Shown in pieces: positions 40,305 to 49,368 of a stretch of 64,000 bases of DNA. Made by a program: the position numbers and the translations under genes. The stretch lies in the NCBI RefSeq assembly GCF_000817785.2, contig NZ_JTCM02000006.1:1-64000 (forward strand). Direction: 5' to 3'. The notes under the pieces were generated by a model. That model worked only from the letters and a program-made list of their open reading frames with translations, did not search any database and was not told where the DNA came from. Within the stretch, counting starts at the first letter, position 1. Each line of letters opens with the position of its first letter. The DNA is from Hassallia byssoidea VB512170. Its GTDB lineage: Bacteria; Cyanobacteriota; Cyanobacteriia; Cyanobacteriales; Nostocaceae.

Positions 40305-43300
40305 TTATCCTTCTAAAGTAAAATAAAAAGTTGCTCCTTCCCCAACCTTGCCCTCTGCCCAGATTCGCCCACCATGACGGTGGATGATTCGTTGAACTGT
40401 GGCTAAACCAATGCCATTTCCTTCAAATTCTTTGGCAGAATGCAGCCGTTGAAAAGGTTGAAATAGATTGTCTGAATCATTCATATCGAAACCGACACCG
40501 TTATCGCGAATGAAGAAGATATTATTATCAAGCTTATCAAAATCAATTTGCGTATATTCACGGGTGCGCGTGTATTTCCAGGCATTGCCCAGCAAGTTAT
40601 CCAGTGCTGCCCGCAATAAATTAGCATCGGCAGAAGTGGTTAAATCTGGGGTAATTTGGAACTTTGCTTGTCTTGGTTGGTCTTTTTCTAGGTCTTCGGC
40701 GATCGCCTGTACCATTGTACTCAAATTTACTTGAGTGCGATGCAATTGCGAGCGGCTGATTTGCGATAATCGCAACAAATCCTCAATCAATTGCCGCATG
40801 TGTTGAGTTGAGTTTTGAATGCGATTTAGGTAATTTTGACGAGTTGCAGTTAAGGAATCGTTAAGAGATTCTGCGAGCATTTGGGTAAAATAGTCAATTC
40901 GTCGCAAAGGCGATCGCAAGTCATGAGAAACTGAAGAAGAAAAACTTTCCAGTTCTTTGTTAATTAAGGTGAGTTGTGCTGTTGTTTGCTCCAAACGAGT
41001 ATTTTTATGTTGTAATTCTAAAGTGCGTTCTGCTACAGTTGCTTCTAATGTTTGAGTATACTGTTCTAATTGGCTATTGGCAGCTGCTAATTCCGCATTT
41101 GTTTGAGCCAGATTTTCGTAGAGTTGAGAATTTTCTAAGGAAACGGCAATTTGAGCAGACAGCAATTTTAATATTTCTAAACGTTCAACGGTAAAGGCTC
41201 CCGTGGTTATATAATTTTCTAAATAAAGTAAATTTTTCAGCTGTCCTTGATGAATAATCGGAGTACACAAAACAGACTTCGGCTGATATTCTCTAATATA
41301 TGGATCGTTAATAAAAATTCCTTCTTTGGTTGCATGATTGAGGACAATACTTTCTCTGGTGCGAACCACATAATTAAGAATTGCTAAAGGAAGTTGTGTT
41401 TGATTGGAAGGTGAGATAATTGAATTTTGGTCAATTGTGCCGACAGCGACAATGGTAAATTCACCGGCTTTTTCGGCAATCAAAAATCCTCGTTGTGCGG
41501 CAGCATTTTCGATGACGATCGCAATTAATCGATTTAATAAATTCTTAATTCTTAGTTCGCTAGCGATCGCTTGAGAAGCTTTGACTACGGTGGATAAGTC
41601 TAACCAGGCAGCAGTAGTCGATGATGTGGTAGAAGCGGTGCTTCCACGAGTATGCTGTTTCAACAAGTCTGGGTAACGAGTTAATAAATTCTCCGCTAAT
41701 GGTTGCGAACCCCAACTGATATAACCTAAATACGCATCATTCAAATACGCTGCGGCAATTTTCGGTTTGTTAATTCCTAAATAAAATTTGGCGGCTAATT
41801 CGTTCGCTAAAGCTTCATCTTGAGTAAATTCGTGATTTTTCGCCGATTGAATGCTAGCATCGTAGGCATTCATTGCCAGCAGCGTTTGTCCTGTAACTCT
41901 GGCAATTTCCGCTTCGACTAACTCATATTTATGCTGAAAATTCATCGGTGCGTAATCTGCTTTTTGTTTTAAAATCGCTTGGTTTGCTTGTACTTGTGGA
42001 AGTAGTTCGCGATCGCATTGCAGTAAAGTCAGCGAATCGTAGAAAATGTACTCATACATCATCATCATCCCGACAACAGCTTGTAAATTCGCTGCGGTTG
42101 ATTTTGCCTGGATTGATGCTTGTTCGTAATCACCAAATCGATACGCTAACATCAATTTGAACAGATAAAAGCAGCACAGTAGCGTTTGCCAATTTCCTGC
42201 TGCCACACTTGGTAGCATTGTCGCTTCGTTGAAACTCTCACCTGTCAATACCAGCAAATCGTCTGCTAAACCCATGAAATTTAAAACGACTTGTCGGGCA
42301 ATGCGGATGTAGTAAATACCTAATTCTTGTTTAGCGCGATCGACAAGTTCGACATAAGGTAGTGCTTTTTGATTGACAATTTCTAAGTTCTCCCCACTAA
42401 AGAAATGGTGCATCACGTACTCGCTCGTACCATAACCGACAAACTCCAGATTGCCTACTTCCATCGCTCGTTCTACAGAAGCTTGTAAGAATTTCAATGT
42501 CGATCGCAGAGAGTTTTTAATGAAGTGAACGTGAGAACCATACACCTTTAACACATGCGGATAAAGAGTTTTATCGTTAAATTGTTCTAATACCTTGAGA
42601 GATAACTGTCCAAATTCATATCCGGTATCGATGTTGTCAAATACTGCCGCGCAAAGAAACCCAAACAGACAGTAAGCAAACGATGATGGTATCCAGTTGC
42701 CATACTCAACGGAAAGCTGAGTCATAGTTAACATCATCGGGATAAATAATTGCGGTCTGGCAATGTAAACAGGACCCGGCATGGTGTTGAGTATTTCTAC
42801 TGCAGCTTGTTTGTTAGCATCGCTCATCACAGGTAGATTAGCTAGTGCTGCCACATCATTTGGTTGAAACACAAGTTTCTGTTGAAGTTGAATATTGTAA
42901 CTTTCAATTTCTGCGTCTTGTGTAGGAATGCGGACATCTAATAGTAATAAAGCTTTTAATGCGGTTTCGATTGAGGCAGCGGAATTGCCTTGAGCAATTT
43001 CCAGTTGAATTTGTAGTTTGTAGATACGGATGCGGTCTAAAAGTGTTTTCGTATGTTGCAATGCTAGATTAATTAGAGATTGCGATCGCGCAAAATTAGC
43101 GTTAATGCACTCAACATCAATCAACCTGCAATACAGTGATAATGTTAGATCGTACTGCTGTTCCCAGCAGTCATTTGCTAAAAGCTCTAATCCCAAATTA
43201 AAATAACGGGCAGATGGTTCGTAAGCGATCGCTGATGAAGCTTTTTGACCGGCGATTAAGTTCAATGCTGCTAATTGATTTCTTTGTTCTTGGTCGCTAA

Positions 43301-45524
43301 TTAAATCTTTGCCGTAATTTAAGTGATTAACTAATTCAAAAATGTTTTCTTTTTGTGATGATGGTGATTGACTTTGTAAAAGTCTTTGACCGATTTTTAG
43401 ATGGGTTGCTTTACGTTCTGCTTCCGGAATCAGCGCTTCTGCGGCTTGTTGAACTCGGTCGTGCAAAAATTGATAATTAATGGTATGCTCATCGAGAGCG
43501 ATCGTCGCAGTTTCTTCCCCGACAAACAAGGGAATTTTGTAAGCATTATTTAAAGGTAAAATTAATCCGGCTTGCATCGCTGACCAAATTTCTTTAGCCG
43601 TCTCCAATACAGTTTTTTGCGATATAATCGCAAGCGTTTCTAAATCAAAGCGATAACCAATACAAGCCGCAAACTTTAGGAGTGTTTGTGTAGTTTTTGG
43701 TAATTTTTCAATTTTATTAACCATTAACTCAATTACATTATCTGTCACCCCAACAGTTTGAATTTGAGTTAAATCCCACCTCCACCGAGCGGTTGCAAAA
43801 TCAAATTTAATTAGATTCCTTTGCGCCAGAGATTGCAATAATTGAGTTAAAAAGAAGGGATTACCGTCTGTTTTGTTGTAGAGTAATGTTGCTAATTGTG
43901 TAGAGGTTTCTGTTTCTTGTAATGTATCTGCGACTAATTGTTTAACGCTCTCAATTGATAGCGGTTTGAGGACAATCTGATTGATTTTCGCCCCTGTTTC
44001 TTGCAATTGGGCTATTGTTTGAATTAGAGGATGTGCCGCACTTACTTCATTATCGCGATACGCACCTAATAGCAATAAATAGCCGATATTGGCATCGTTT
44101 ATTAAAGCTTGAATGAACTTTAAAGACGCATAATCTGCCCATTGCAAATCATCTAAAAATAATACTAGGGGATGTTCTTTTTGGGCAAAGACGTTAATAA
44201 AAGCTTGAAAGACGCGATTAAATCTAGCTTGAGTTTCTGTTGCTCCTAATGTTGGTACAGGTGGTTGCGCTCCAACCAGCAATTCCACTTCCGGAATTAC
44301 TTCAATTATCACTTGAGCGTTTTCTCCTAAAGCTGACCGCAGTTTCGTTTTCCATACTTCCAGATTGGCAGCACTTTCAGCTAACAATTGCTGCATCAAC
44401 ATCCGAAATGCTTGAATCAATGAAGCATAGGGAATATCTCGTTGAAATTGGTCGAATTTACCGGCAATAAAATAACCCCGCTGTTGCAGAATTGGCTTGT
44501 AAATTTCGTTCACTAAAGAAGATTTACCAATGCCAGAATAGCCACTGACAAGTAACAGTTCAATTTTCTCAACTTTTGCTATCCGATCAAACGCTTGCAT
44601 GAGTGTGGCAACTTCTGCTTCACGTCCATACAACTTTTGGGGAATCAGTAAATGTCCAGAAGTATCGTGTTGAGCGATCGCAAATTCTTTAATTTCCCCG
44701 CTTGTAGTTAACTGTGTTAAAGCTGTTTCTAAATCCTTCTTGACTCCAAAAGCACTTTGATAGCGGTCTTCCGCGTTTTTTGCCAGCAACTTCATGATCA
44801 TATTTGAAATTACAACCGGAATATCTTGCCGCACTTGATGCGGTGGAATCGGTTGTTTGGCAATGTGAGCGTGAATTAATTCTAAGGGGTCGTCAGATTG
44901 AAATGGCAAACGCTGCGTCAGCAACTCGTAAAATGTTACTCCTAAAGCGTACAAATCGCTGCGGTAATCAATTGCTCGATTCATCCTTCCGGTTTGTTCT
45001 GGAGAAAGATAGTTTAAGCTACCTTCTAGTAAACTGGGTGGACTCAAAAGCGGATTTTCTTTAGAAAGACGCGAAGCGATACTAAAGTCAATAATTTTAA
45101 CTTCGCGATGCGAATTAATCAGAATATTTTTTGGTTTAATATCTTTATGAATAATTTGATGTTGATGAATTTCACCTAAGATAGATGCAATTTGAATCGC
45201 AATTCCTAACCAATCTGTTAAGGCAAGAATTTTCCCGGCGACAAATGTCTTGAGATCGCTGCCAAAATCTTCTAAAATCAGTGCGAATCGTTTTTGATAC
45301 TGTTCTAATTTATAAGGTTTAATTACGCCTTGCAGCGGCAAATCTCTGAGTATTTCATATTCAAGCTTGAGTCGAGCGGTTTCTTCGATTGTTGGAAAAT
45401 CTGCTTTGAGTGTTTTAATCACGACTTTTTGGCGATCGCACTCGCGAATGCTTTGATAAACAAGCGTGCGATCACCATTGTGAAGAATTGTGCCGAGAGT
45501 ATAACCAGGAAGCGCAGACATCAT
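40305..45524 (-). CDS. Ser/Thr kinase - AAA - GAF - histidine kinase (HstK-like)
   Basis: A 1739-aa protein. Residues ~8-265 are a Ser/Thr kinase with HKDIKPKNILI and IDFSIAS (DFS instead of DFG). Residues ~295-500 hold an AAA ATPase with VSGYSGIGKSSLVNEI and LFLDDLQWAD. A ~700-residue helical (TPR-like) region follows. A GAF domain (~1320-1460) has AAAQRGFLIAEKAGEFTIVA. HisKA is FSSSVSHDLRSPLRRIDYF, then the ATPase with NLLGNAWKYTRTRE and GNGIGLATVQRIIHRHGG. This is the multi-sensor HstK-type family of cyanobacteria, proposed to join Ser/Thr and His phosphorylation. Two possible starts, 45524 and 45521. Signal unknown. Confidence 0.93.
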   Translation of the reverse strand: MMSALPGYTLGTILHNGDRTLVYQSIRECDRQKVVIKTLKADFPTIEETARLKLEYEILRDLPLQGVIKPYKLEQYQKRFALILEDFGSDLKTFVAGKILALTDWLGIAIQIASILGEIHQHQIIHKDIKPKNILINSHREVKIIDFSIASRLSKENPLLSPPSLLEGSLNYLSPEQTGRMNRAIDYRSDLYALGVTFYELLTQRLPFQSDDPLELIHAHIAKQPIPPHQVRQDIPVVISNMIMKLLAKNAEDRYQSAFGVKKDLETALTQLTTSGEIKEFAIAQHDTSGHLLIPQKLYGREAEVATLMQAFDRIAKVEKIELLLVSGYSGIGKSSLVNEIYKPILQQRGYFIAGKFDQFQRDIPYASLIQAFRMLMQQLLAESAANLEVWKTKLRSALGENAQVIIEVIPEVELLVGAQPPVPTLGATETQARFNRVFQAFINVFAQKEHPLVLFLDDLQWADYASLKFIQALINDANIGYLLLLGAYRDNEVSAAHPLIQTIAQLQETGAKINQIVLKPLSIESVKQLVADTLQETETSTQLATLLYNKTDGNPFFLTQLLQSLAQRNLIKFDFATARWRWDLTQIQTVGVTDNVIELMVNKIEKLPKTTQTLLKFAACIGYRFDLETLAIISQKTVLETAKEIWSAMQAGLILPLNNAYKIPLFVGEETATIALDEHTINYQFLHDRVQQAAEALIPEAERKATHLKIGQRLLQSQSPSSQKENIFELVNHLNYGKDLISDQEQRNQLAALNLIAGQKASSAIAYEPSARYFNLGLELLANDCWEQQYDLTLSLYCRLIDVECINANFARSQSLINLALQHTKTLLDRIRIYKLQIQLEIAQGNSAASIETALKALLLLDVRIPTQDAEIESYNIQLQQKLVFQPNDVAALANLPVMSDANKQAAVEILNTMPGPVYIARPQLFIPMMLTMTQLSVEYGNWIPSSFAYCLFGFLCAAVFDNIDTGYEFGQLSLKVLEQFNDKTLYPHVLKVYGSHVHFIKNSLRSTLKFLQASVERAMEVGNLEFVGYGTSEYVMHHFFSGENLEIVNQKALPYVELVDRAKQELGIYYIRIARQVVLNFMGLADDLLVLTGESFNEATMLPSVAAGNWQTLLCCFYLFKLMLAYRFGDYEQASIQAKSTAANLQAVVGMMMMYEYIFYDSLTLLQCDRELLPQVQANQAILKQKADYAPMNFQHKYELVEAEIARVTGQTLLAMNAYDASIQSAKNHEFTQDEALANELAAKFYLGINKPKIAAAYLNDAYLGYISWGSQPLAENLLTRYPDLLKQHTRGSTASTTSSTTAAWLDLSTVVKASQAIASELRIKNLLNRLIAIVIENAAAQRGFLIAEKAGEFTIVAVGTIDQNSIISPSNQTQLPLAILNYVVRTRESIVLNHATKEGIFINDPYIREYQPKSVLCTPIIHQGQLKNLLYLENYITTGAFTVERLEILKLLSAQIAVSLENSQLYENLAQTNAELAAANSQLEQYTQTLEATVAERTLELQHKNTRLEQTTAQLTLINKELESFSSSVSHDLRSPLRRIDYFTQMLAESLNDSLTATRQNYLNRIQNSTQHMRQLIEDLLRLSQISRSQLHRTQVNLSTMVQAIAEDLEKDQPRQAKFQITPDLTTSADANLLRAALDNLLGNAWKYTRTREYTQIDFDKLDNNIFFIRDNGVGFDMNDSDNLFQPFQRLHSAKEFEGNGIGLATVQRIIHRHGGRIWAEGKVGEGATFYFTLEG

Positions 45525-45554
45525 ATTCTGGGTTTTATAACTATAGCATCAGAT

Positions 45555-45586
45555 GTAGGGTGCGTTACTACGTTAACGCACCCTAC
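45555..45586. repeat. TAGGGTGCGTTA palindromic repeat, copy 3
   Basis: Nearly identical to copy 2: GTAGGGTGCGTTACTACG then TTAACGCACCCTAC. It lies between the multi-kinase start and the hemJ end. A run of CTATCCACTATCCACTATCC follows at 45606. Confidence 0.85.
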
Positions 45587-45624
45587 TTAAGAGCCACCAA
45601 CAACTATCCACTATCCACTATCCA

Positions 45625-46209
45625 CTATCCCTGCTGTTGTGGAACTTGTGAAATTTCCGCCAATTCCTTTTCTTTATCTTGTCTGCGCTTTTTCGCGTAA
45701 AGTTGAATAGTGGCTACCATCGCAATAATCATTGCCACAATTACCCAAACAGTAATATCGGTCGGTAGACTATCTTTAAATATAGCCAGTAATACAATCA
45801 CGACTAACATTAAGCTGGGTGCTTCATTCAAAGCGCGTAACTGTTTGCTACTCCAGCGACATTCATCAACTGCTAACTGCTTCATTAGCCTTTTGCAATA
45901 ATGATGATAGCCGAGTAAAAGAGCCACAAATCCTAGTTTGACATGCAACCAAGTCTGTTTTAAAACTTCTGGTTCAGTAGTTAATAAACCGATTGCCATT
46001 GCTACTGTTAACAACATTCCTGGGGTGGTGATAATGCTGTAAAGCCGTTTTTCCATTATCTGATACTGATTTTTCAGTATCGTGCGTGCTGGTTCTGGTT
46101 CTTGGTTGGCTTCGACGTGATAGATAAAAAGACGTACTAGATAAAATAATCCAGCAAACCAAACTACAATCCCGATAATGTGAAACGCTTTAAACCATGA
46201 ATAAGCCAT
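45625..46209 (-). CDS. hemJ: Protoporphyrinogen IX oxidase HemJ
   Basis: About 194 aa from ATG 46209 (MAYSWFKAFHIIGIVVWFAG), matching the usual start of cyanobacterial HemJ; the ORF is open to 46302, but the extra 31 residues are not family-like. Four to five membrane helices, with the conserved His in FKAFHII and the segments LVRLFIYHVEA and WLHVKLGFVALLLGYHHYCK, then FNEAPSLMLVVIVLLAI-type end (here LNEAPSLMLVVIV). It converts protoporphyrinogen IX to protoporphyrin IX for heme and chlorophyll synthesis in the membrane. Confidence 0.93.
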   Translation of the reverse strand: MAYSWFKAFHIIGIVVWFAGLFYLVRLFIYHVEANQEPEPARTILKNQYQIMEKRLYSIITTPGMLLTVAMAIGLLTTEPEVLKQTWLHVKLGFVALLLGYHHYCKRLMKQLAVDECRWSSKQLRALNEAPSLMLVVIVLLAIFKDSLPTDITVWVIVAMIIAMVATIQLYAKKRRQDKEKELAEISQVPQQQG

Positions 46210-46258
46210 GAATTTCATTCTCCATTTAGTTGGACAAATCACTGAAAAAAAGCAATAC

Positions 46259-46305
46259 GTAGTAAGCGATTCATCGCTTATTTTGAGCACTAAAGTGCTC
46301 ACTAC
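46259..46305. repeat. GTAGT..ACTAC double-hairpin element, copy 4
   Basis: GTAGTAAGCGATTCATCGCTT, spacer, GAGCACTAAAGTGCTCACTAC. It lies between the alpha/beta hydrolase end and the hemJ start. The left stem AGCGAT/ATCGCT and right stem GAGCAC/GTGCTC both differ from other copies yet stay paired. Confidence 0.85.
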
Positions 46306-46322
46306 GAGACTTTCTTCTATTT

Positions 46323-47174
46323 TTACTTATTATCTGTACGCCGTACAAAAGGCAAAAGGTCTTCTAAAATCGTTTCATGATAATGTTCTTGAGGATAATG
46401 CCCCACATTATGAAGTTTTATTACTTCGGCATTCGGTACAGAATCGGCAAACTTTTGTGCCATATCTATAGAAAGCCAAGGGTCAATCATTCCCCATTGA
46501 ATTAAAATTGGTTTTTGCCATTCTTTAAAGCCAGATTCGATTTCGGTCATGGCTGGCTGAAGTTGTAAATTGCGGATAGTTGATAAAAGTCCTCTTCCAG
46601 AAGAGGAACTTTTCAAATATGGCTTTCGATAAACATCTAAATCTTTCTCTTCGATGACGTAACGACAACCACCTTCTAAAGTTCTATCAACTAATAAAGG
46701 GTCTTGAGTCATCATTTCACCTGCAAGAGGTAAACCGAGTTGTTGAATTTTCCAAGGTAATTTGGCAGCGCTGGTAATTGGGGTATTGATGATAGCTATG
46801 TTGGCAATTTGTTCTGGATGTCGCAAAGCATATTGCAGTCCTACAGAACCTAAAAATCCTTGGACAACTAAAGAAAAACGTTTTAATTCTAAGGCTTGGA
46901 TAAATTCTGATAAAGCTGTGATAAATGCATCTGGGGTATAAGCAAAGTCTCTTTTTTCAGGTTTGGATGAAAAACCATAGCCAATCCAATCTGGTGCGAT
47001 CGCTCTTGTACCCTGTTTCGCTAAAGCTGGTAAAATGTTACGCCAACTGTAACTTTGTGACGGTAAGCCGTGTAGCAATAATACAGGCAATAAGTCTGTT
47101 TGACCAATCGGTTCAGCTTGGCGATAAAACCATTCAAGGGAATTTACGGTTATTTTATGTTCTTGTATTGACAT
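46323..47174 (-). CDS. Alpha/beta-hydrolase-fold protein, nucleophile apparently missing
   Basis: About 283 aa from ATG 47174 (MSIQEHKITVNSLEWFY). Layout is that of haloalkane dehalogenase/epoxide hydrolase relatives: LLLHGLPSQSYSWRNILPAL (oxyanion HGxP), APDWIGYGFSSKP, and WGMIDPWLS with GHYPQEHYHE near the end, giving Asp and His. The nucleophile elbow, however, reads SLVVQGFLGSVGLQYA, with no Ser, Asp or Cys at the expected place. It may have lost hydrolase activity or use another chemistry. It follows the ThiO-like gene by about 50 bp and could be co-transcribed. Confidence 0.8.
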   Translation of the reverse strand: MSIQEHKITVNSLEWFYRQAEPIGQTDLLPVLLLHGLPSQSYSWRNILPALAKQGTRAIAPDWIGYGFSSKPEKRDFAYTPDAFITALSEFIQALELKRFSLVVQGFLGSVGLQYALRHPEQIANIAIINTPITSAAKLPWKIQQLGLPLAGEMMTQDPLLVDRTLEGGCRYVIEEKDLDVYRKPYLKSSSSGRGLLSTIRNLQLQPAMTEIESGFKEWQKPILIQWGMIDPWLSIDMAQKFADSVPNAEVIKLHNVGHYPQEHYHETILEDLLPFVRRTDNK

Positions 47175-47222
47175 GAGAAAAAGCCTCACGCAAAGGCGCA
47201 AAGGCGCAAAGTTTTATTAAAA

Positions 47223-48326
47223 TTAGGAATCGTTGGAGATAATCATCTCACGAATTGCGTGTGCTGTTGCGGGTGCTAATAAAACGCCGTTGCGATAATG
47301 TCCGGTGGCGAGGAGAATGTTATTAAAGCCTGGTAATTTGCCTATGATTGGTGCGGGTCGTTTTTCGGGACGGGGACGCAATCCCGACCAGGTGCGGTTA
47401 ATTGTGGCTGATGTTAATTCTGGACAAAAGGCGATCGCACCAGTTAAAACTTGCTTCAATAGTTCTTCGTTAGGTGGTATTTCATGGGTATCATTGGGAA
47501 ATTCTACCGTTGCACCAATCCAATAATCGCCGTTACCTACAGGGACTATGTGAATATCATCGCCTGTAATCACTGGTTGAAAGTCGCGATCGCCTAAAGG
47601 ATGTTTTAAGCTTACTTGCAAAGCTTGTCCCAACACAGGGCGAATATCAATCATTTGGTTTAATTGTGCTGTCAAAAGTGACGAACCCAATCCGGCGGCG
47701 ATTATAAACCAATCAGCAGTAATTTTACCCTCTGTCGTCTCAAGTTGATTGCATGAATTTGCGGCGGTTCGCGCGGAAGTTAAAGTTCCGTTGACGGTAA
47801 CGCCAAATTTAAAAGTAACGCCGTTGCGTTGAGATGCATCAACTAAAGCTAAAGTTAAAGCTGTTGGGTCAAGTTGGCGGTCTTGGGGAGAATAAACAGC
47901 ACCAGTAATATTATCGTTATTTACTTGCGGACAGACTGACTTTAATTTTGCCACGTCCCAAACTTCTAATTTCCAGTTTTGAGAAGAGCGAATTTCCGCT
48001 AGTTTTTGCCAGTCTGCTAAATTATCTTCTTGCAAACAAAGGCTGAGAATTCCTTGACGATTAAAAGGGATTTTACGATTTGTGATAGCTTCTAGTTCCG
48101 GAATTAGAGTTTCATAACGTTGAATGCTATATGAGCGCATTCGCCAAGCATTACCCTTAATTTTATGGCTAATCGCACCCATCAAAACGCCTAATGCTGC
48201 CCCTGTAGAGGCTTGCGCGGGTGGTTGAAAGTCGATGACAGTGATTTTCAGGTCTTGAACTTGACTGAGTTCATAGGCGATCGCCGCCCCAACAACACCA
48301 CAACCGATAATGACTGCATGACTCAT
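47223..48326 (-). CDS. FAD-dependent amine/glycine oxidase (ThiO-like)
   Basis: A 367-aa DAO-family flavoprotein. The N-terminal Rossmann motif is AVIIGCGVVGAAIAYEL. The middle has SPQDRQLDPTALTLALVDAS, and the end is TWSGLRPRPEKRPAPIIGKL with LATGHYRNGVLLAPATA, the pattern of ThiO-type glycine oxidases, which make dehydroglycine for thiamine thiazole. The usual fusion partner ThiG is absent here, so assignment to thiamine synthesis is tentative. It looks complete. Confidence 0.75.
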   Translation of the reverse strand: MSHAVIIGCGVVGAAIAYELSQVQDLKITVIDFQPPAQASTGAALGVLMGAISHKIKGNAWRMRSYSIQRYETLIPELEAITNRKIPFNRQGILSLCLQEDNLADWQKLAEIRSSQNWKLEVWDVAKLKSVCPQVNNDNITGAVYSPQDRQLDPTALTLALVDASQRNGVTFKFGVTVNGTLTSARTAANSCNQLETTEGKITADWFIIAAGLGSSLLTAQLNQMIDIRPVLGQALQVSLKHPLGDRDFQPVITGDDIHIVPVGNGDYWIGATVEFPNDTHEIPPNEELLKQVLTGAIAFCPELTSATINRTWSGLRPRPEKRPAPIIGKLPGFNNILLATGHYRNGVLLAPATAHAIREMIISNDS

Positions 48327-48342
48327 TGCTTTTTGGGGAGAT

Positions 48343-48374
<32 letters not shown>

Positions 48375-48574
48375 GGGAGGGGGGGAGAGGGGGGGACAAG
48401 GGGATGGGGGGCTTTGGGGTCCCCACGAAGTGGGGTTGGGGAGCCAGCGCTGTGCGGAGGTTCCCTCCGTTGAGGCGACTGGCGTGGGAAGGGGGAGAAA
48501 GAATTATTCTCCTTGTCTCCAAGGAGTCCCCCTTGTCCCCCTTGTCTCCTTGTCTCCTTGTCTTTTCCTTAAGC

Positions 48575-49039
48575 CTAACTTTCTTGTGGGTTGTTGCTTT
48601 GCGGTAACAATTGTAAGAAATTGTCAATGTCAGCAAAAGCGGCTTTGTTGTTGCTTAAAGCTTGTTGAGAGTTGCGATCGGCTGCGGCTTGATCTATTTT
48701 TACCAGGTGGTTAAATAAATCTCGCGTTATCTGACGTGCTTGGGATTGGTCTTTAGGTAGCAGGTTGGAAGCAATGTAGCTCATGTTCAGCTTGACGGAT
48801 GTCATCGGACCGTGGATAAAATTACCCACATCGATCCAATCATTTCTGCGGATCAGCTTTTGCAGTTCATCTGAGCGATCGCGTACCGAAAGAATATCAG
48901 GAACATATTCCTGAATTTTCTCTAACTGAGCCGTAGTATAGGTTGGAGGTGCAGTAGCGACAGTCGGACCGCCACAACTAATCAGGAATGTTGCCAAAAT
49001 TACCAGAATCAATGACAATATCGAGCGTTGACGCGCCAT
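48575..49039 (-). CDS. psbQ: Photosystem II lipoprotein PsbQ (CyanoQ)
   Basis: A 154-aa lipoprotein. The signal peptide ILSLILVILATFLISCGG has its lipobox Cys at residue 22. The mature part is the PsbQ four-helix bundle: LEKIQEYVPDILSVRDRSDE, RRNDWIDVGNFIHGPM, and AKFNHLVKIDQAA-type helix (here DLFNHLVKIDQAAADRNSQQ). It binds the lumenal face of photosystem II and stabilises the oxygen-evolving complex. Monocistronic; its upstream gap holds the promoter and an STRR block. Normal length. Confidence 0.93.
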   Translation of the reverse strand: MARQRSILSLILVILATFLISCGGPTVATAPPTYTTAQLEKIQEYVPDILSVRDRSDELQKLIRRNDWIDVGNFIHGPMTSVKLNMSYIASNLLPKDQSQARQITRDLFNHLVKIDQAAADRNSQQALSNNKAAFADIDNFLQLLPQSNNPQES

Positions 49040-49129
49040 ATACTCAATTTTTTGGTGTGTCTATTAACAGTGTCATTTTAGATCGCTAGGGCAATTTATC
49101 GTTCTCGCTAGCGAGAGTTTTTTTGCCAT

Positions 49130-49297
49130 GTTGGGGCATGGGGCATGGGGCATTGGGCAATGGTAATTGCTAATTGGGAATGGCTAATTGGTAATTGGGC
49201 ACGCTTGCATTGAGAATAAGAGATTCTTTCCATTCCCCATTCCCCATTCCCCATTACCCATTCCCCATTACCCATTCCCCATTCCCCATTACCCAAC
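49130..49297. repeat. STRR block upstream of psbQ and the M16 protease gene
   Basis: GGGGCAT and GGGCATT units on the left, CCATTCCCCATTACC units on the right (ATTCCCC heptamers), together an imperfect inverted repeat of about 160 bp between two divergent genes. No gene in this 330-bp gap. Confidence 0.85.
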
Positions 49298-49368
49298 ATC
49301 GTAAAATACTTGCCAAGATGGATTTATACTATGCGTGATTTTTCAGTTTTGAATTTCAATTGCTAACA

